Source of the DNA: Algoriphagus vanfongensis DSM 17529
GTDB lineage: Bacteria; Bacteroidota; Bacteroidia; Cytophagales; Cyclobacteriaceae
Length of the DNA: 64,000 nucleotides
NCBI RefSeq assembly: GCF_000429465.1
Contig: NZ_AUBX01000014.1
Coordinates: 186,001-250,000, forward strand
Reading direction: 5' to 3'
In this document: piece by piece, positions 8,758 through 16,876 of the stretch
How positions within the stretch are numbered: the stretch's first letter is position 1
How the letters are laid out: each line of letters opens with the position of its first letter
The notes under the pieces: generated by a model
Database searches by the model: none
The model's input: the letters and a program-made list of their open reading frames with translations, nothing else
Told to the model about the DNA's origin: nothing
Position numbers and translations under genes: made by a program

Positions 8758-10551
8758 TTAAAGGCTTCTGTTTCTCTTTAGTACTTCGAAAAATTCTTCT
8801 TCCAACCTCAGATCATCAAAGCTTGGATCAATCAATACTTTCTGATAGATCAAGTCACTTGCTTGGATTGCCTTTTCAAGCTGGATCAGTGCCACTTCAT
8901 TTTGACCACTATTGATAGCTATCAACGCGAGCCCATAGTAGCCATATCCAAAACTTCTATTCCTCACTACTGACTCTTCAAATGCCAACGAAGCAGGCCC
9001 ATATTCCTTAGCTAGAAAATGAGCAAGCCCTTTATTAAAAAAATCCAAGGACTCCGTGAATGGATAGTCATATCGAAGAGTCGCCAACTTATAATCTCCT
9101 CTGATGATATCCAGCGCTCCCCTGAGACTTTCATTCCTCATCAGAAAATCAGGAGATCTATTCAGCACAGAGGCATCCGAGAGATACTGATACGCCTCCC
9201 AATATTGACCACGCAAGGCAAAGATCTGTCCCAAATTATGAAGCGCAAAAGCATTCTCTTCCAGACGCAAGGATCGATTGAGAAGCCATTCGGCCTCCAC
9301 CCAAAGGTTTTCCTGAAGATCCGAATCAAGTGTTCGTTGTGACTCCTTGATTTTGACTACCGCTAGATTGTTGTAGGGTAATGGCGAACGAAATAGCTCT
9401 GTCATCTTGGTATAAATCTGAGCTTTTTCTTCCAGTCTAGGAGCAGTCTCTCCAGCCAAGGCCCATTCAATAAATGACAATTCTGATTGAGATGAATTAG
9501 CTTGTAGTTCTCTTCTCAAAATCTGCATTCGCTCCGCACCCAACCCTGATTCTGGCTTGGCCTTGATTTCAATTTTGGCCATTCGCAATTGTGGGTATAG
9601 CCTTCTTGACAGAGCTGAGAATCCTGAGACTTGCTCAAGCTTTTCCTTTTGCTGCAGGTAACTCTCCCCATTGGTAAGGATAGTATAATAGGTTTCTTTC
9701 TGATCTGGGCCGAGACCTTCGTAGTCCCGGATCAAGATCCTGAGGTCAAACCAGTCATGCCAGCGAGAATCTATCTGAATCATAGAATCTCTCAAAAAAA
9801 GTTTTCGCTCAGACAATAGCTCCTGCACAGTCACTGCCCTATCATATCCCAATTTGCTGTTTTTCCCCTCAGCTTGTTCTGGAGACTGAAGCCCCATCAC
9901 TGAGATAGACAAAATGGAGGGATTTTCCGCCACAAAATCACGGATCTGATTGATCATCTCCTCATTGCGAGTACTGCCTACATAGTTGGATTCCCCGGGG
10001 TTGAAAAAAATCTGAAATTCTTTTGTCTGTGCAATGTCTCTACTGACCGCCCCAGCAGGAATGTATAACCCTGCTTGAGGGATAGGTTCATCCGGGCTTA
10101 CCCTTCCTATTTTCGCCAGAAAAGGAGTGATAATCACCCCTTTGGCCAGCTGCAAAGTCTCAGACGGACTATTGCTTTCTTTTTTCCCTTGGAAAAAAAG
10201 TGCTTCTAGAATAGCTCCTTCCATCCATGGCTCAAATGCCAATACATAATCCTTCTGAAAGGAATAATCAGCCAAGTTCTTTTGTAATTCGAGTACTCCA
10301 AGATCCAACTGCCTATCGACTGTCTTCATGACTACTTTCACTTCAGGATTGCGGGGAGTCATGACTGACTCAATGGCTACTTTCCCTTTGATGGAAAAAC
10401 GGACAGAATCCCGAAAGTACTCCAGCTGACTAGGACGCATCTCTACTTCTTTCAAAAATCGCCCATCCTGCCCCAATGCGAGGAAACTCAGGCAATTCAG
10501 AACCAACAAAAGGAAAACTTTTCTATATTGAAAAAACAATCGGGCAGACAT
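8758..10551 (-). CDS. Secreted OmpA-like/TPR protein of unknown function
   Basis: The protein has 597 residues and a signal peptide ending near LALG-Q28. The middle part (about 175-290) resembles an OmpA-type peptidoglycan-binding module: an FFNPGESNY start, a strand ISVMGLQSPEQAEGKNSKLG and the helix YDRAVTVQELLSER. The usual OmpA Asp/Arg pair is only partly recognisable. The C-terminal half (about 370-590) is built of TPR-like helical pairs (ALHNLGQIFALRGQYWEAYQYL). This suggests a periplasmic or outer-membrane-associated scaffold with a cell-wall contact. The ATG start directly precedes a basic/hydrophobic signal. It stands alone, divergent from the PspC gene. The specific role is unknown. 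Confidence 0.7.
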   Translation of the reverse strand: MSARLFFQYRKVFLLLVLNCLSFLALGQDGRFLKEVEMRPSQLEYFRDSVRFSIKGKVAIESVMTPRNPEVKVVMKTVDRQLDLGVLELQKNLADYSFQKDYVLAFEPWMEGAILEALFFQGKKESNSPSETLQLAKGVIITPFLAKIGRVSPDEPIPQAGLYIPAGAVSRDIAQTKEFQIFFNPGESNYVGSTRNEEMINQIRDFVAENPSILSISVMGLQSPEQAEGKNSKLGYDRAVTVQELLSERKLFLRDSMIQIDSRWHDWFDLRILIRDYEGLGPDQKETYYTILTNGESYLQQKEKLEQVSGFSALSRRLYPQLRMAKIEIKAKPESGLGAERMQILRRELQANSSQSELSFIEWALAGETAPRLEEKAQIYTKMTELFRSPLPYNNLAVVKIKESQRTLDSDLQENLWVEAEWLLNRSLRLEENAFALHNLGQIFALRGQYWEAYQYLSDASVLNRSPDFLMRNESLRGALDIIRGDYKLATLRYDYPFTESLDFFNKGLAHFLAKEYGPASLAFEESVVRNRSFGYGYYGLALIAINSGQNEVALIQLEKAIQASDLIYQKVLIDPSFDDLRLEEEFFEVLKRNRSL

Positions 10552-10610
10552 TTTGCTTTAATTACTTTAAATGATTTTTCTATTTTAGTAAAACTAAACC
10601 ATCAACTGTC

Positions 10611-10829
10611 ATGCAAAAACTGAAACTGTTTTTTGAAGAGAGAGCCTTCGGGGTTTGTTCCAGACTGGGTGAGAAACTTAATTTCCCCATAGACAGCATT
10701 CGATTGTTTTTCATTTACCTCTCTTTCATCACATTGGGTTCGCCAGTGATCATCTATGTTTCTATGGCAATGTTGATGAAAATTCGAAAATACTTCCGAA
10801 AGATGAACAATCCTGCTCTTTTTGACTAA
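10611..10829 (+). CDS. Small PspC-domain membrane protein
   Basis: The protein has 72 residues. It fits the PspC domain: an N-terminal amphipathic RAFGVCSRLGEKLNF segment corresponding to the GVCAGLAxYF motif, followed by IRLFFIYLSF and a hydrophobic segment of about 20 residues (SPVIIYVSMAMLM). PspC proteins act in membrane-stress responses in enterobacteria; many Bacteroidota carry such short stand-alone versions of unknown role. The stop overlaps the convergent glycosyltransferase stop by 4 bp, so the two transcripts overlap tail to tail. Confidence 0.8.
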   Translation: MQKLKLFFEERAFGVCSRLGEKLNFPIDSIRLFFIYLSFITLGSPVIIYVSMAMLMKIRKYFRKMNNPALFD

Positions 10830-11821
10830 AGCTCTTTGAAAGTCTTTTTGCCCAAGACTAAAGAATCCCAATAAATCCAGTTGGAAAGTCCCAATTTTTG
10901 AAATCTGCTTCTTGCCTTATTTGGAAAAAATAAGTCCTTGGAGGCCAGAAAATCCCGATATCCAGACCAGATTGCCTGACTCAATTCATTTTTTCCCTTG
11001 ATCAAATAACCTAATGCAGCAGCTCCCTCGGCAATAGCTTTCACGAGAAAAATCCAATAGTACCGCAATCCCCGCTCAGCCTTATAGATCATCGCCAGAC
11101 TGTTTTTGATATTCAGGTAGAGTTTACGCGGACTGCTGCGCGACAGTGTGGCCCCTCCCAGATGAAGCACTGCAGATTTTCCATTATATAAAATCTGATA
11201 CCCTTCTTGTCTCATGCGTACACAAAGATCAATCTCCTCCATGTGTGCAAAAAAATGCGCATCAAAGCCATTCATCTGATGAAACAAATCTGCCCGAATT
11301 GCAAGACAAGCCCCTGAAGCCCAATCGACCAAGACCGTATCATCATACTGACCGGTATCCTCTTCGAGCACTTCACCAATCCTACCTCTGCAATAAGGAT
11401 AATAAAAAGAATCCAAGTACCCCCCACCGGCACCTGCATAGTCAAACTTGCTCGAATCCTGATAAGACAAAATCTTTGGCTGTACTGCAGCAGCCTGCCT
11501 ATTCTCATCCAATGTCTCTACAAGGATCCTATCCCAGCGAGGGGAGACCTCCACATCAGAATTGAGCAAAATGTAATATTGATACTTACCCTGAAGCTCT
11601 GCCAGGCCCCAGTTGTAGCCTCCGGCATAGCCAAAGTTCTCTTTCAATTCGATCAACTGGACGGGAGAAAAATCACGACGCAACACCTCAAGAGATGCGT
11701 CTTGACTGGCATTGTCGATCACCCAGACATCATAGACAGAATGAGTCAAAACAGAAGGAAGAAATTGCCTCAGCATTTCTTCCCCATTGTAGTTCAATAT
11801 GACAATCGCACAGGTTTTCAA
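10826..11821 (-). CDS. Glycosyltransferase family 2
   Basis: The protein has 331 residues. The GT2 fold is plain: N-terminal strand CAIVILNYNG, DNASQDAS, the DxD-like LLNSDVEV at about residue 90, an acceptor loop WASGACLAIRADLF, and ED-type catalytic acid FAHMEEIDLC. The C-terminal 100 residues contain hydrophobic stretches that may attach it to the membrane. It resembles rhamnosyltransferase-like enzymes of surface-polysaccharide synthesis; donor and acceptor are unknown. The start is a TTG: the frame is closed upstream by a stop, no ATG or GTG lies between, and the family needs its first strand here. It follows ybaB on the same strand by 68 bp, with a hairpin over the start region. Confidence 0.9.
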   Translation of the reverse strand: MKTCAIVILNYNGEEMLRQFLPSVLTHSVYDVWVIDNASQDASLEVLRRDFSPVQLIELKENFGYAGGYNWGLAELQGKYQYYILLNSDVEVSPRWDRILVETLDENRQAAAVQPKILSYQDSSKFDYAGAGGGYLDSFYYPYCRGRIGEVLEEDTGQYDDTVLVDWASGACLAIRADLFHQMNGFDAHFFAHMEEIDLCVRMRQEGYQILYNGKSAVLHLGGATLSRSSPRKLYLNIKNSLAMIYKAERGLRYYWIFLVKAIAEGAAALGYLIKGKNELSQAIWSGYRDFLASKDLFFPNKARSRFQKLGLSNWIYWDSLVLGKKTFKEL

Positions 11822-11836
11822 AGAAAAATAGATCTC

Positions 11837-11872
11837 ACCTCCAGTTATTGCAACTTTTGCTTAGCCGGAGGT
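11837..11872 (-). promoter_or_regulatory. Hairpin covering the GGAGG ahead of the glycosyltransferase TTG start
   Basis: On the minus-strand RNA, ACCUCCGG pairs with CUGGAGGU (8 bp, one G-U). The loop contains a second small stem GCAA/UUGC. The 3' arm holds the only Shine-Dalgarno-like GGAGG near the TTG start. It could gate translation or terminate ybaB transcripts. Confidence 0.4.
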
Positions 11873-11889
11873 CTTGATTGACAGTTTTT

Positions 11890-12225
11890 TTATCCAAACA
11901 TGCTCCCCAGATCCATCCCTGGGATATTTGGCATCATTCCTTCAGTAGCATCTTTCATCTTGGCTTTGATCTTGCCATCGATGGACTCCATGGCAATATT
12001 GGTAGCCGCTACGATCAGATCGCTGAGCATCTCCTTGTCTTGAGGAGTGAGAAGAGACTCATCCAGATCGATCTGCAAAACCTTTCTTTCACCATTGACC
12101 AAGACTTTGACCAAACCTGCCCCTGCTTCTCCCTCAGCAGTCAAGTGAACAAGTTGAGACTGGGCTTCTTTGATTTTAGCCTGAGCCTCCTTGACCTTGT
12201 TCATCATATTCATAAAATCAAACAT
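11890..12225 (-). CDS. YbaB/EbfC family nucleoid-associated protein
   Basis: The protein has 111 residues, the normal length. The typical pattern is seen: N-terminal MFDFMNMMNKVKEAQAKIKE helix, a central sheet with VKVLVNGERKVLQIDLDESLL, the LIVAATNIAMES helix, and a Met/Gly/Pro-rich tail (PNIPGMDLGSMFG). Family members form tweezer-like dimers that bind DNA without strong specificity. The gene is often found with recombination genes; here it is followed on the same strand by a glycosyltransferase and preceded by a divergent 93-residue gene. Confidence 0.92.
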   Translation of the reverse strand: MFDFMNMMNKVKEAQAKIKEAQSQLVHLTAEGEAGAGLVKVLVNGERKVLQIDLDESLLTPQDKEMLSDLIVAATNIAMESIDGKIKAKMKDATEGMMPNIPGMDLGSMFG

Positions 12226-12365
12226 ACTCTAACAAATTATATTTTTACATTTTATATTTTTTCAAAACAATCATCCGAACATAATCCATTCATCAAATTT
12301 TCACTCACAATCGGAAACTTTTCCAGACGATTCTCTGTCTATAATAACATCTAAGCAATCAACCT

Positions 12366-12647
12366 ATGAAGATCAAAGAATCCATTGAAAAAGAGCAAAT
12401 CAACACGCTTAATTTTTCTAGAAAAGAAGTGCTGCAAAGTACCGATGAGATCAAATTGAGACTCGCAGACCTCCAAAGATCTCAGACTTTGGGCAACTTA
12501 CTTCACTCCAAAGTCCATATCACTTTCCAGTCCGCCAATGAGCAAATCTACGAGGTCTACACCACCGTGTGGGCTGTAGCCAGTGAATTCATCGTACTCA
12601 AAGGAGGCGTCACCATTCCTATCAATTCTATTCTGAAAGTCGAATGA
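12366..12647 (+). CDS. Conserved-looking 93-residue protein of unknown function
   Basis: I do not recognise a domain family. The protein begins with a charged helix (MKIKESIEKEQINTLNF), continues with a Lys/Arg-rich helix (EIKLRLADLQRSQTLGNLLHSKV) and ends in alternating hydrophobic strands (HITFQSANEQIYEVYTTVW, FIVLKGGVTIPINSILKVE). The last part looks like a small beta-barrel of SH3 or Sm type, and the sequence shows no signal peptide. It lies divergent from ybaB and ends 1 bp from the convergent hisS stop. The gene is supported by its ATG and protein-like composition, not by homology. Confidence 0.65.
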   Translation: MKIKESIEKEQINTLNFSRKEVLQSTDEIKLRLADLQRSQTLGNLLHSKVHITFQSANEQIYEVYTTVWAVASEFIVLKGGVTIPINSILKVE

Positions 12648-12648
12648 G

Positions 12649-14010
12649 CTAGACTAAAGCCTCTATCACACCTTCTATAGTCAATGCTTGCTGATCTCCT
12701 GTAGCCAGGTTTTTCAGAGCAAGGGTATTGTCTTCTATTTCCTGATCTCCACAGATTCCTACGTAAGGAATGCTATTCTTGGAGGCGTAATCCAGTTGTT
12801 TTTTCATTTTGGCAGATTCTGGATAGATCTCTGCCACGATTCCTTTTTGCCTGAATTGTTGCAGAAGCGACAAGGCATACCCAAATCCCTTCGAATCAAA
12901 ATAGGTCAAAAGCAACTGAGTTCCTTCTAGTTTCGTTTTTGGAAACAGATCCAACTCATCCATCACATCATAGATTCTGTCTACGCCAAAGGAGAAGCCC
13001 ACACCAGATACTCCCTGAAGTCCAAAAACACCTGTCAAATTATCATATCTACCTCCACCGCTCACTGAGCCGATAGAGACATGATTGACTTTCACTTCGA
13101 AAATAGCCCCGGTATAATATGACAGACCTCTGGCCAACACCATGTCCAGTTCCACATGGTTTAGATTTTCGCCCATCTGTCCCAAAAGTTCAAAAGTCTC
13201 CTCCAGCTCTCTCACTCCTTCTAGTCCCACGGCACTGCTTTGAAGAAAAGTCCTTAGAAACTCCAATTTACCGGACTCATCTCCATCATAGTTGACCAAA
13301 GGAGAAAGCTTCTCCATCGAACTCTCCGCGAAGTCCCTTTGCAAAAGCTCTTCCTGAACTTTTTCCCATCCTATTTTATCGAGCTTGTCTATTGCCACAC
13401 ACAAAGGACCTTCTTTCCCTGACTCTCCGATCACCTCGGAAATTCCGGTCAGAATCTTTCGGTTGTTGATTTTGATCGAGTAATCTTTCAAGCCTAGTTG
13501 AGCAAAAACTCTTCTGATCATCAAAATAATCTCAGCTTCACACACCAGGCTATCTGTCCCGACCACGTCGGCATCACATTGGTAAAATTCACGATACCTC
13601 CCCTTCTGCGGTCGATCTGCTCTCCAAACGGGCTGAATCTGAAAACGCTTGAATGGAAACGTCAATTCATTGCGATTCATCACCACAAATCGCGCGAAGG
13701 GAACAGTCAGATCATAGCGCAAACCTTTTTCAGAAACTTTTGAAAGAGTAGCCTGAGGACCTTTTTCTAGGTCTGCTGACTCTACTTTTTTTAGAAAATC
13801 TCCGCTATTCAAGATTTTAAAAAGCAATTGATCGCCTTCGTCGCCATACTTTCCCGTCAATGTACTGAGATTTTCCATCGCGGGAGTTTCGATCTGATTG
13901 TAGCCAAAGAGCCGAAATGTATCTTTGATCGTATCCAGAATAAAATTCCTTCTGGCCATCTGTACAGGTCCAAAATCCCTGGTTCCTTTAGGCAAACTTG
14001 GTTTTTGCAT
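12649..14010 (-). CDS. hisS: Histidine--tRNA ligase
   Basis: The protein has 453 residues, within the long-type HisRS range. It attaches histidine to tRNA-His in the cytoplasm. Class II motifs are present: motif 1 around KDTFRLFGYNQIETPAMEN, motif 2 FQIQPVWRADRPQKGRYREF, the HisRS-specific VLARGLSYYTG, and motif 3 GFSFGVDRIYDVM. A C-terminal alpha/beta anticodon-binding domain follows (about 360-453, LLLTYFDSKGFGYALSLL). The ATG fits the family start (MQKPSLPKGTRDFGP). It is a single gene, convergent with the 93-residue gene. Confidence 0.97.
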   Translation of the reverse strand: MQKPSLPKGTRDFGPVQMARRNFILDTIKDTFRLFGYNQIETPAMENLSTLTGKYGDEGDQLLFKILNSGDFLKKVESADLEKGPQATLSKVSEKGLRYDLTVPFARFVVMNRNELTFPFKRFQIQPVWRADRPQKGRYREFYQCDADVVGTDSLVCEAEIILMIRRVFAQLGLKDYSIKINNRKILTGISEVIGESGKEGPLCVAIDKLDKIGWEKVQEELLQRDFAESSMEKLSPLVNYDGDESGKLEFLRTFLQSSAVGLEGVRELEETFELLGQMGENLNHVELDMVLARGLSYYTGAIFEVKVNHVSIGSVSGGGRYDNLTGVFGLQGVSGVGFSFGVDRIYDVMDELDLFPKTKLEGTQLLLTYFDSKGFGYALSLLQQFRQKGIVAEIYPESAKMKKQLDYASKNSIPYVGICGDQEIEDNTLALKNLATGDQQALTIEGVIEALV

Positions 14011-14129
14011 GCTTCTTTTTCTGGTGATTAAAGCTCAAATTTATCGAAAAAATGTAGAAATCCCTTTGATTTTAAGGATATCCGCTAATTTATTCACCAA
14101 GAATAATAGGCTATAAAAAAATGTTTCTT

Positions 14130-14137
14130 TACCTTTG
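14130..14137 (+). promoter_or_regulatory. Bacteroidota-type -7 promoter element TACCTTTG
   Basis: TACCTTTG matches the Bacteroidota -7 consensus TAnnTTTG exactly. It lies 40 nt ahead of the 48-residue gene, leaving room for a short leader. I do not see a strong -33 TTTG at the expected distance. Confidence 0.6.
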
Positions 14138-14177
14138 CACTCCGTTTCGAAACAAAAATCTTTAAACACATATAGTC

Positions 14178-14324
14178 ATGGCAGTTACTACTCTAAAGAG
14201 AAAACTAAGAAGAAAAAGACAAGGCCAGAATACACGTACGATCAAATTGAAGCAATTGAATGCTCAGCCAGTGATCAAAAACGTGGACGTGGAAGAAATC
14301 AAAAAGTCTTTCGAAAAGAAATAA
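14178..14324 (+). CDS. 48-residue highly basic protein, ribosome-associated-like
   Basis: The ATG opens a 48-codon frame ending in TAA. It is flanked by an exact TAnnTTTG promoter element and a strong intrinsic terminator, so it is a single-gene transcript. The N-terminal half is extremely basic (KRKLRRKRQGQNTRTIKLK). The C-terminal half carries PVIKNVDVEEIKKSFEK, a pattern I recall from small hypothetical proteins of Bacteroidota. The composition resembles ribosomal proteins or ribosome-bound factors, though no known ribosomal protein matches. Function is inferred only. Confidence 0.75.
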   Translation: MAVTTLKRKLRRKRQGQNTRTIKLKQLNAQPVIKNVDVEEIKKSFEKK

Positions 14325-14343
14325 GATCCAATTCAGGATCCTT

Positions 14344-14369
14344 AAAAGCGACCTCAGGTCGCTTTTTTA
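14344..14369 (+). terminator. Intrinsic terminator of the 48-residue gene
   Basis: A 10-bp perfect stem (AAAAGCGACC / GGTCGCTTTT) with loop TCA is followed by T residues, starting 20 bp after the stop codon. Confidence 0.9.
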
Positions 14370-14464
14370 GTTTAAAGACACACCCATCCTCACCAATTGG
14401 CAATGAGCAGTTGACAAACCAGTCAGTTCAGTAACACGCTAGCATGAATCTGAAAAGTCAAGTC

Positions 14465-14980
14465 TTATTTTTTCTCCCATTCTCCTCTTTTTCCTAACTC
14501 TACGACTCGCAAATCCCGGACTTTCCCTGACTCTATCTCAAATAAGAGCATCGTCCGCATCCTGTGAAATCCCTGCTGTCCGATAGCCCCAGGGTTCATA
14601 TACAAGCAATTCAGAGCCCGATCAAATTCCACTTTGCAAATATGAGAATGGCCGCAGATGAACACCTGCGCATTGGCCTGTTTGATTCTTGCTTTTACTC
14701 CTTTGGCATAGCGAGGTGGCTTACCTCCAATATGTGTCATCAAGACTTTTACGCCCTCCACTTCAAATTCAGCCCATTCTGGATATTCCAGCTGAAGCTC
14801 GGGTCCATCTATATTGCCAAAGACAGCCCTGACTGTTTTTGAATCGGGAAGCTTTTGCATGATCGATAGCGAACCTATATCCCCAGCATGCCAAATTTCG
14901 TCTATATCCTGTAGGTACGCGATCGTCTGTTGATCTATATAATTATGTGAATCCGAAATCAGGGCGATTTTGACAGCCAT
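14465..14980 (-). CDS. YfcE/MJ0936-type metallophosphoesterase
   Basis: The protein has 171 residues from the ATG of MAVKIALISDSHNYID. A further ATG 15 codons upstream would overlap the divergent rhodanese start and adds a non-conserved segment, so the shorter form is preferred. Calcineurin-like phosphodiesterase motifs are in order: DSH (metal), HAGDIGS (D-H/GD), GNID (GN[H/D]), MTHIG and CGHSH (GHTH box), then MNPGAIG. Family members hydrolyse phosphodiester bonds with two metal ions; the true substrate is rarely known. It is divergent from the rhodanese gene with about 40 bp between them. Confidence 0.92.
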   Translation of the reverse strand: MAVKIALISDSHNYIDQQTIAYLQDIDEIWHAGDIGSLSIMQKLPDSKTVRAVFGNIDGPELQLEYPEWAEFEVEGVKVLMTHIGGKPPRYAKGVKARIKQANAQVFICGHSHICKVEFDRALNCLYMNPGAIGQQGFHRMRTMLLFEIESGKVRDLRVVELGKRGEWEKK

Positions 14981-15023
14981 AGCAGTTTGTAAGAAAATTT
15001 GAAAACTCCTCAAAAATACTCCC

Positions 15024-15443
15024 ATGAAATCCCTGCCCCACTATTTGCTAGCTGTTTTTTTCATAATTGGTATTTCTTTGAGCTCAGTAGCTTCCACGAT
15101 GGATGAAGGCGAAAAAAGGCTCTCTGTTAGACAATTTGAAAGAAAAATCAACAAGAGAAACACCATCTTGCTAGATGTGCGTACACCGGAAGAGATGCAA
15201 AAATCTCATATTCCGGGGGCCATAAACTTGGATTGCCTCTCCGATAATTTTAAGGCAAAAATCGAACAATTAGACAAGTCCAAGACTTATCTACTGTATT
15301 GTAGATCGGGAATTAGGGCAGCAAAAGCTGCCGCCTACATGAAAACCAAAGGTTTCAAAAAAATTAAATTACTCGATGGAGGGTTCCAAGCCTGGACTCA
15401 ACAAAACAAACCAACCAAAACCATATACCATGCAGTCAATTAA
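15024..15443 (+). CDS. Exported rhodanese-like domain protein
   Basis: The protein has 139 residues. An N-terminal hydrophobic segment (LLAVFFIIGISLSSVAS) acts as a signal peptide or anchor. A single rhodanese domain follows: LLDVRTPEEMQKSHIPGAINLD, then the active-site loop YCRSGIRA with the catalytic Cys, and LLDGGFQAW. Such proteins transfer sulfane sulfur or serve as periplasmic thiol-handling modules. The end overlaps the start of the aldehyde dehydrogenase gene by 14 bp in another frame, which suggests coupled translation. Confidence 0.92.
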   Translation: MKSLPHYLLAVFFIIGISLSSVASTMDEGEKRLSVRQFERKINKRNTILLDVRTPEEMQKSHIPGAINLDCLSDNFKAKIEQLDKSKTYLLYCRSGIRAAKAAAYMKTKGFKKIKLLDGGFQAWTQQNKPTKTIYHAVN

Positions 15444-16791
15444 TCCTTACACTGGAGAACTTTTAAAAGAATACACACTTCTGACCGAGCCTGAAGCAGA
15501 GACCAAACTCAAGCATAGCGAAAAAGCATTTGAATCATGGAAATACACCTCCATGAAAGAGAGGTCTCAATTGATGAAAAAGGCAAGTGAGGAGCTTTTG
15601 GCGAGAAAGGACCACTACGCCAAACTCATCTCGCTGGAAATGGGGAAGGTCATCAAAGAATCAATCGCCGAAATAGAAAAATGTGCCTGGGTATGTGATT
15701 ACTACGCTGATAATGCTGAGAGTTTTTTGCAACCAGAGCAAATGTCTCTTCCAGATCAGAAAAAAGCCAAAGTTCTCTACCAACCTATTGGCCCGGTCTT
15801 GGCAGTGATGCCGTGGAATTTTCCATTCTGGCAGGTATTCCGCTTTGCCGCCCCCACACTCATGGCGGGTAACACCGGACTACTCAAGCACGCATCCAAT
15901 GTCCCACAATGCGCATTGGCCATCGAAGAAGTATTTCAGAGAGCTGGCTTTCCAGATGGAGTGTTTCAGACGCTCTTGATCGATTCCAAGGCCACTACCC
16001 AACTGATCCAGCAGTCAGAGATCAAAGCAGTCACGTTGACCGGAAGTGAAAAAGCCGGAGCCTCGGTAGCTTCAGAAGCCGGGAAAAATATCAAAAAGTC
16101 TCTACTAGAACTTGGCGGCTCGGATCCATTCATTATCCTGAAAGATGCAGACCTGGACACAGCAGCGAAGACTGCCGTCAAGGCCCGTATGCTTAATTTT
16201 GGACAAAGCTGCATTGCTGCCAAGCGTTTCATCATCGAAGAATCCGTCTATGAAGAGTTTTTGGAAGTATTTACCCAAGAAATCAAGCAACTGAAAGGCG
16301 GAGATTCTTTAAGTGAAGAATCAGACTTTGCATGCATGGCAAGACCTGATCTGGCAGAGGAGCTTTTCGAGCAGATTACTAAATCAGTCAATACAGGAGC
16401 CAAAATCTTAGTAGGAGGTGAAAAACCTAAAAAGGATAGCGCTATGTTTCAACCGACTATTTTGACAGACATCCCAAAAAATTCACCTGCCTACACAGAG
16501 GAGTTTTTTGGTCCAGTCGCACTAGTGTTCAAAGCAAAAAATGAGACTGAAGCTATAGCAATTGCCAATGACACGGAATTTGGGCTGGGTGCTTCGATCT
16601 GGACAAAAGATCAAGAAAAAGCCGAAAAATTAGCGGCTGAAATAGAAAGCGGTGCTGTCTTCATCAATGCCATGGTCGCTTCCAACCCCCACCTTCCCTT
16701 TGGAGGAATCAAAAAGTCCGGATATGGTCGGGAATTGAGCAAACAAGGCATTCTTGAATTTGTCAATGCAAAGACCGTTTATCTCGGCTAG
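15430..16791 (+). CDS. NAD(P)-dependent aldehyde dehydrogenase, succinate-semialdehyde dehydrogenase-like
   Basis: The protein has 453 residues from the ATG of MQSINPYTGE, the usual start of this subfamily; an in-frame ATG 18 codons upstream lies inside the rhodanese gene and is unlikely. Aldehyde dehydrogenase signatures are complete: the cofactor segment VLAVMPWNFPFWQ, the TLTGSEKAG nucleotide-binding turn, the general-base motif LELGGSDPF with Glu, and the nucleophile in FGQSCIAAKRF. The short N-terminus and the NPYTGE start place it with the bacterial GabD/Sad group, which oxidises succinate semialdehyde and similar aldehydes. It is cytoplasmic and co-transcribed with the upstream rhodanese gene. 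The exact substrate is inferred. Confidence 0.9.
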   Translation: MQSINPYTGELLKEYTLLTEPEAETKLKHSEKAFESWKYTSMKERSQLMKKASEELLARKDHYAKLISLEMGKVIKESIAEIEKCAWVCDYYADNAESFLQPEQMSLPDQKKAKVLYQPIGPVLAVMPWNFPFWQVFRFAAPTLMAGNTGLLKHASNVPQCALAIEEVFQRAGFPDGVFQTLLIDSKATTQLIQQSEIKAVTLTGSEKAGASVASEAGKNIKKSLLELGGSDPFIILKDADLDTAAKTAVKARMLNFGQSCIAAKRFIIEESVYEEFLEVFTQEIKQLKGGDSLSEESDFACMARPDLAEELFEQITKSVNTGAKILVGGEKPKKDSAMFQPTILTDIPKNSPAYTEEFFGPVALVFKAKNETEAIAIANDTEFGLGASIWTKDQEKAEKLAAEIESGAVFINAMVASNPHLPFGGIKKSGYGRELSKQGILEFVNAKTVYLG

Positions 16792-16876
16792 ATGACGCTT
16801 GGATAATGTAGGAAGCTATTTTTGCAATTGCCCGAATCCTTCCTATTTTTACGAGCCAAAATTTTGTCTTTTACTA

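Noticed and set aside
11878-12354. 158-codon frame antisense to ybaB
   Set aside because: Covers a conserved gene on the opposite strand; composition unlike a protein.
14135-14434. 99-codon frame overlapping the 48-residue gene
   Set aside because: It starts upstream in another frame and reads through the terminator hairpin. The 48-codon frame fits the promoter and terminator better.
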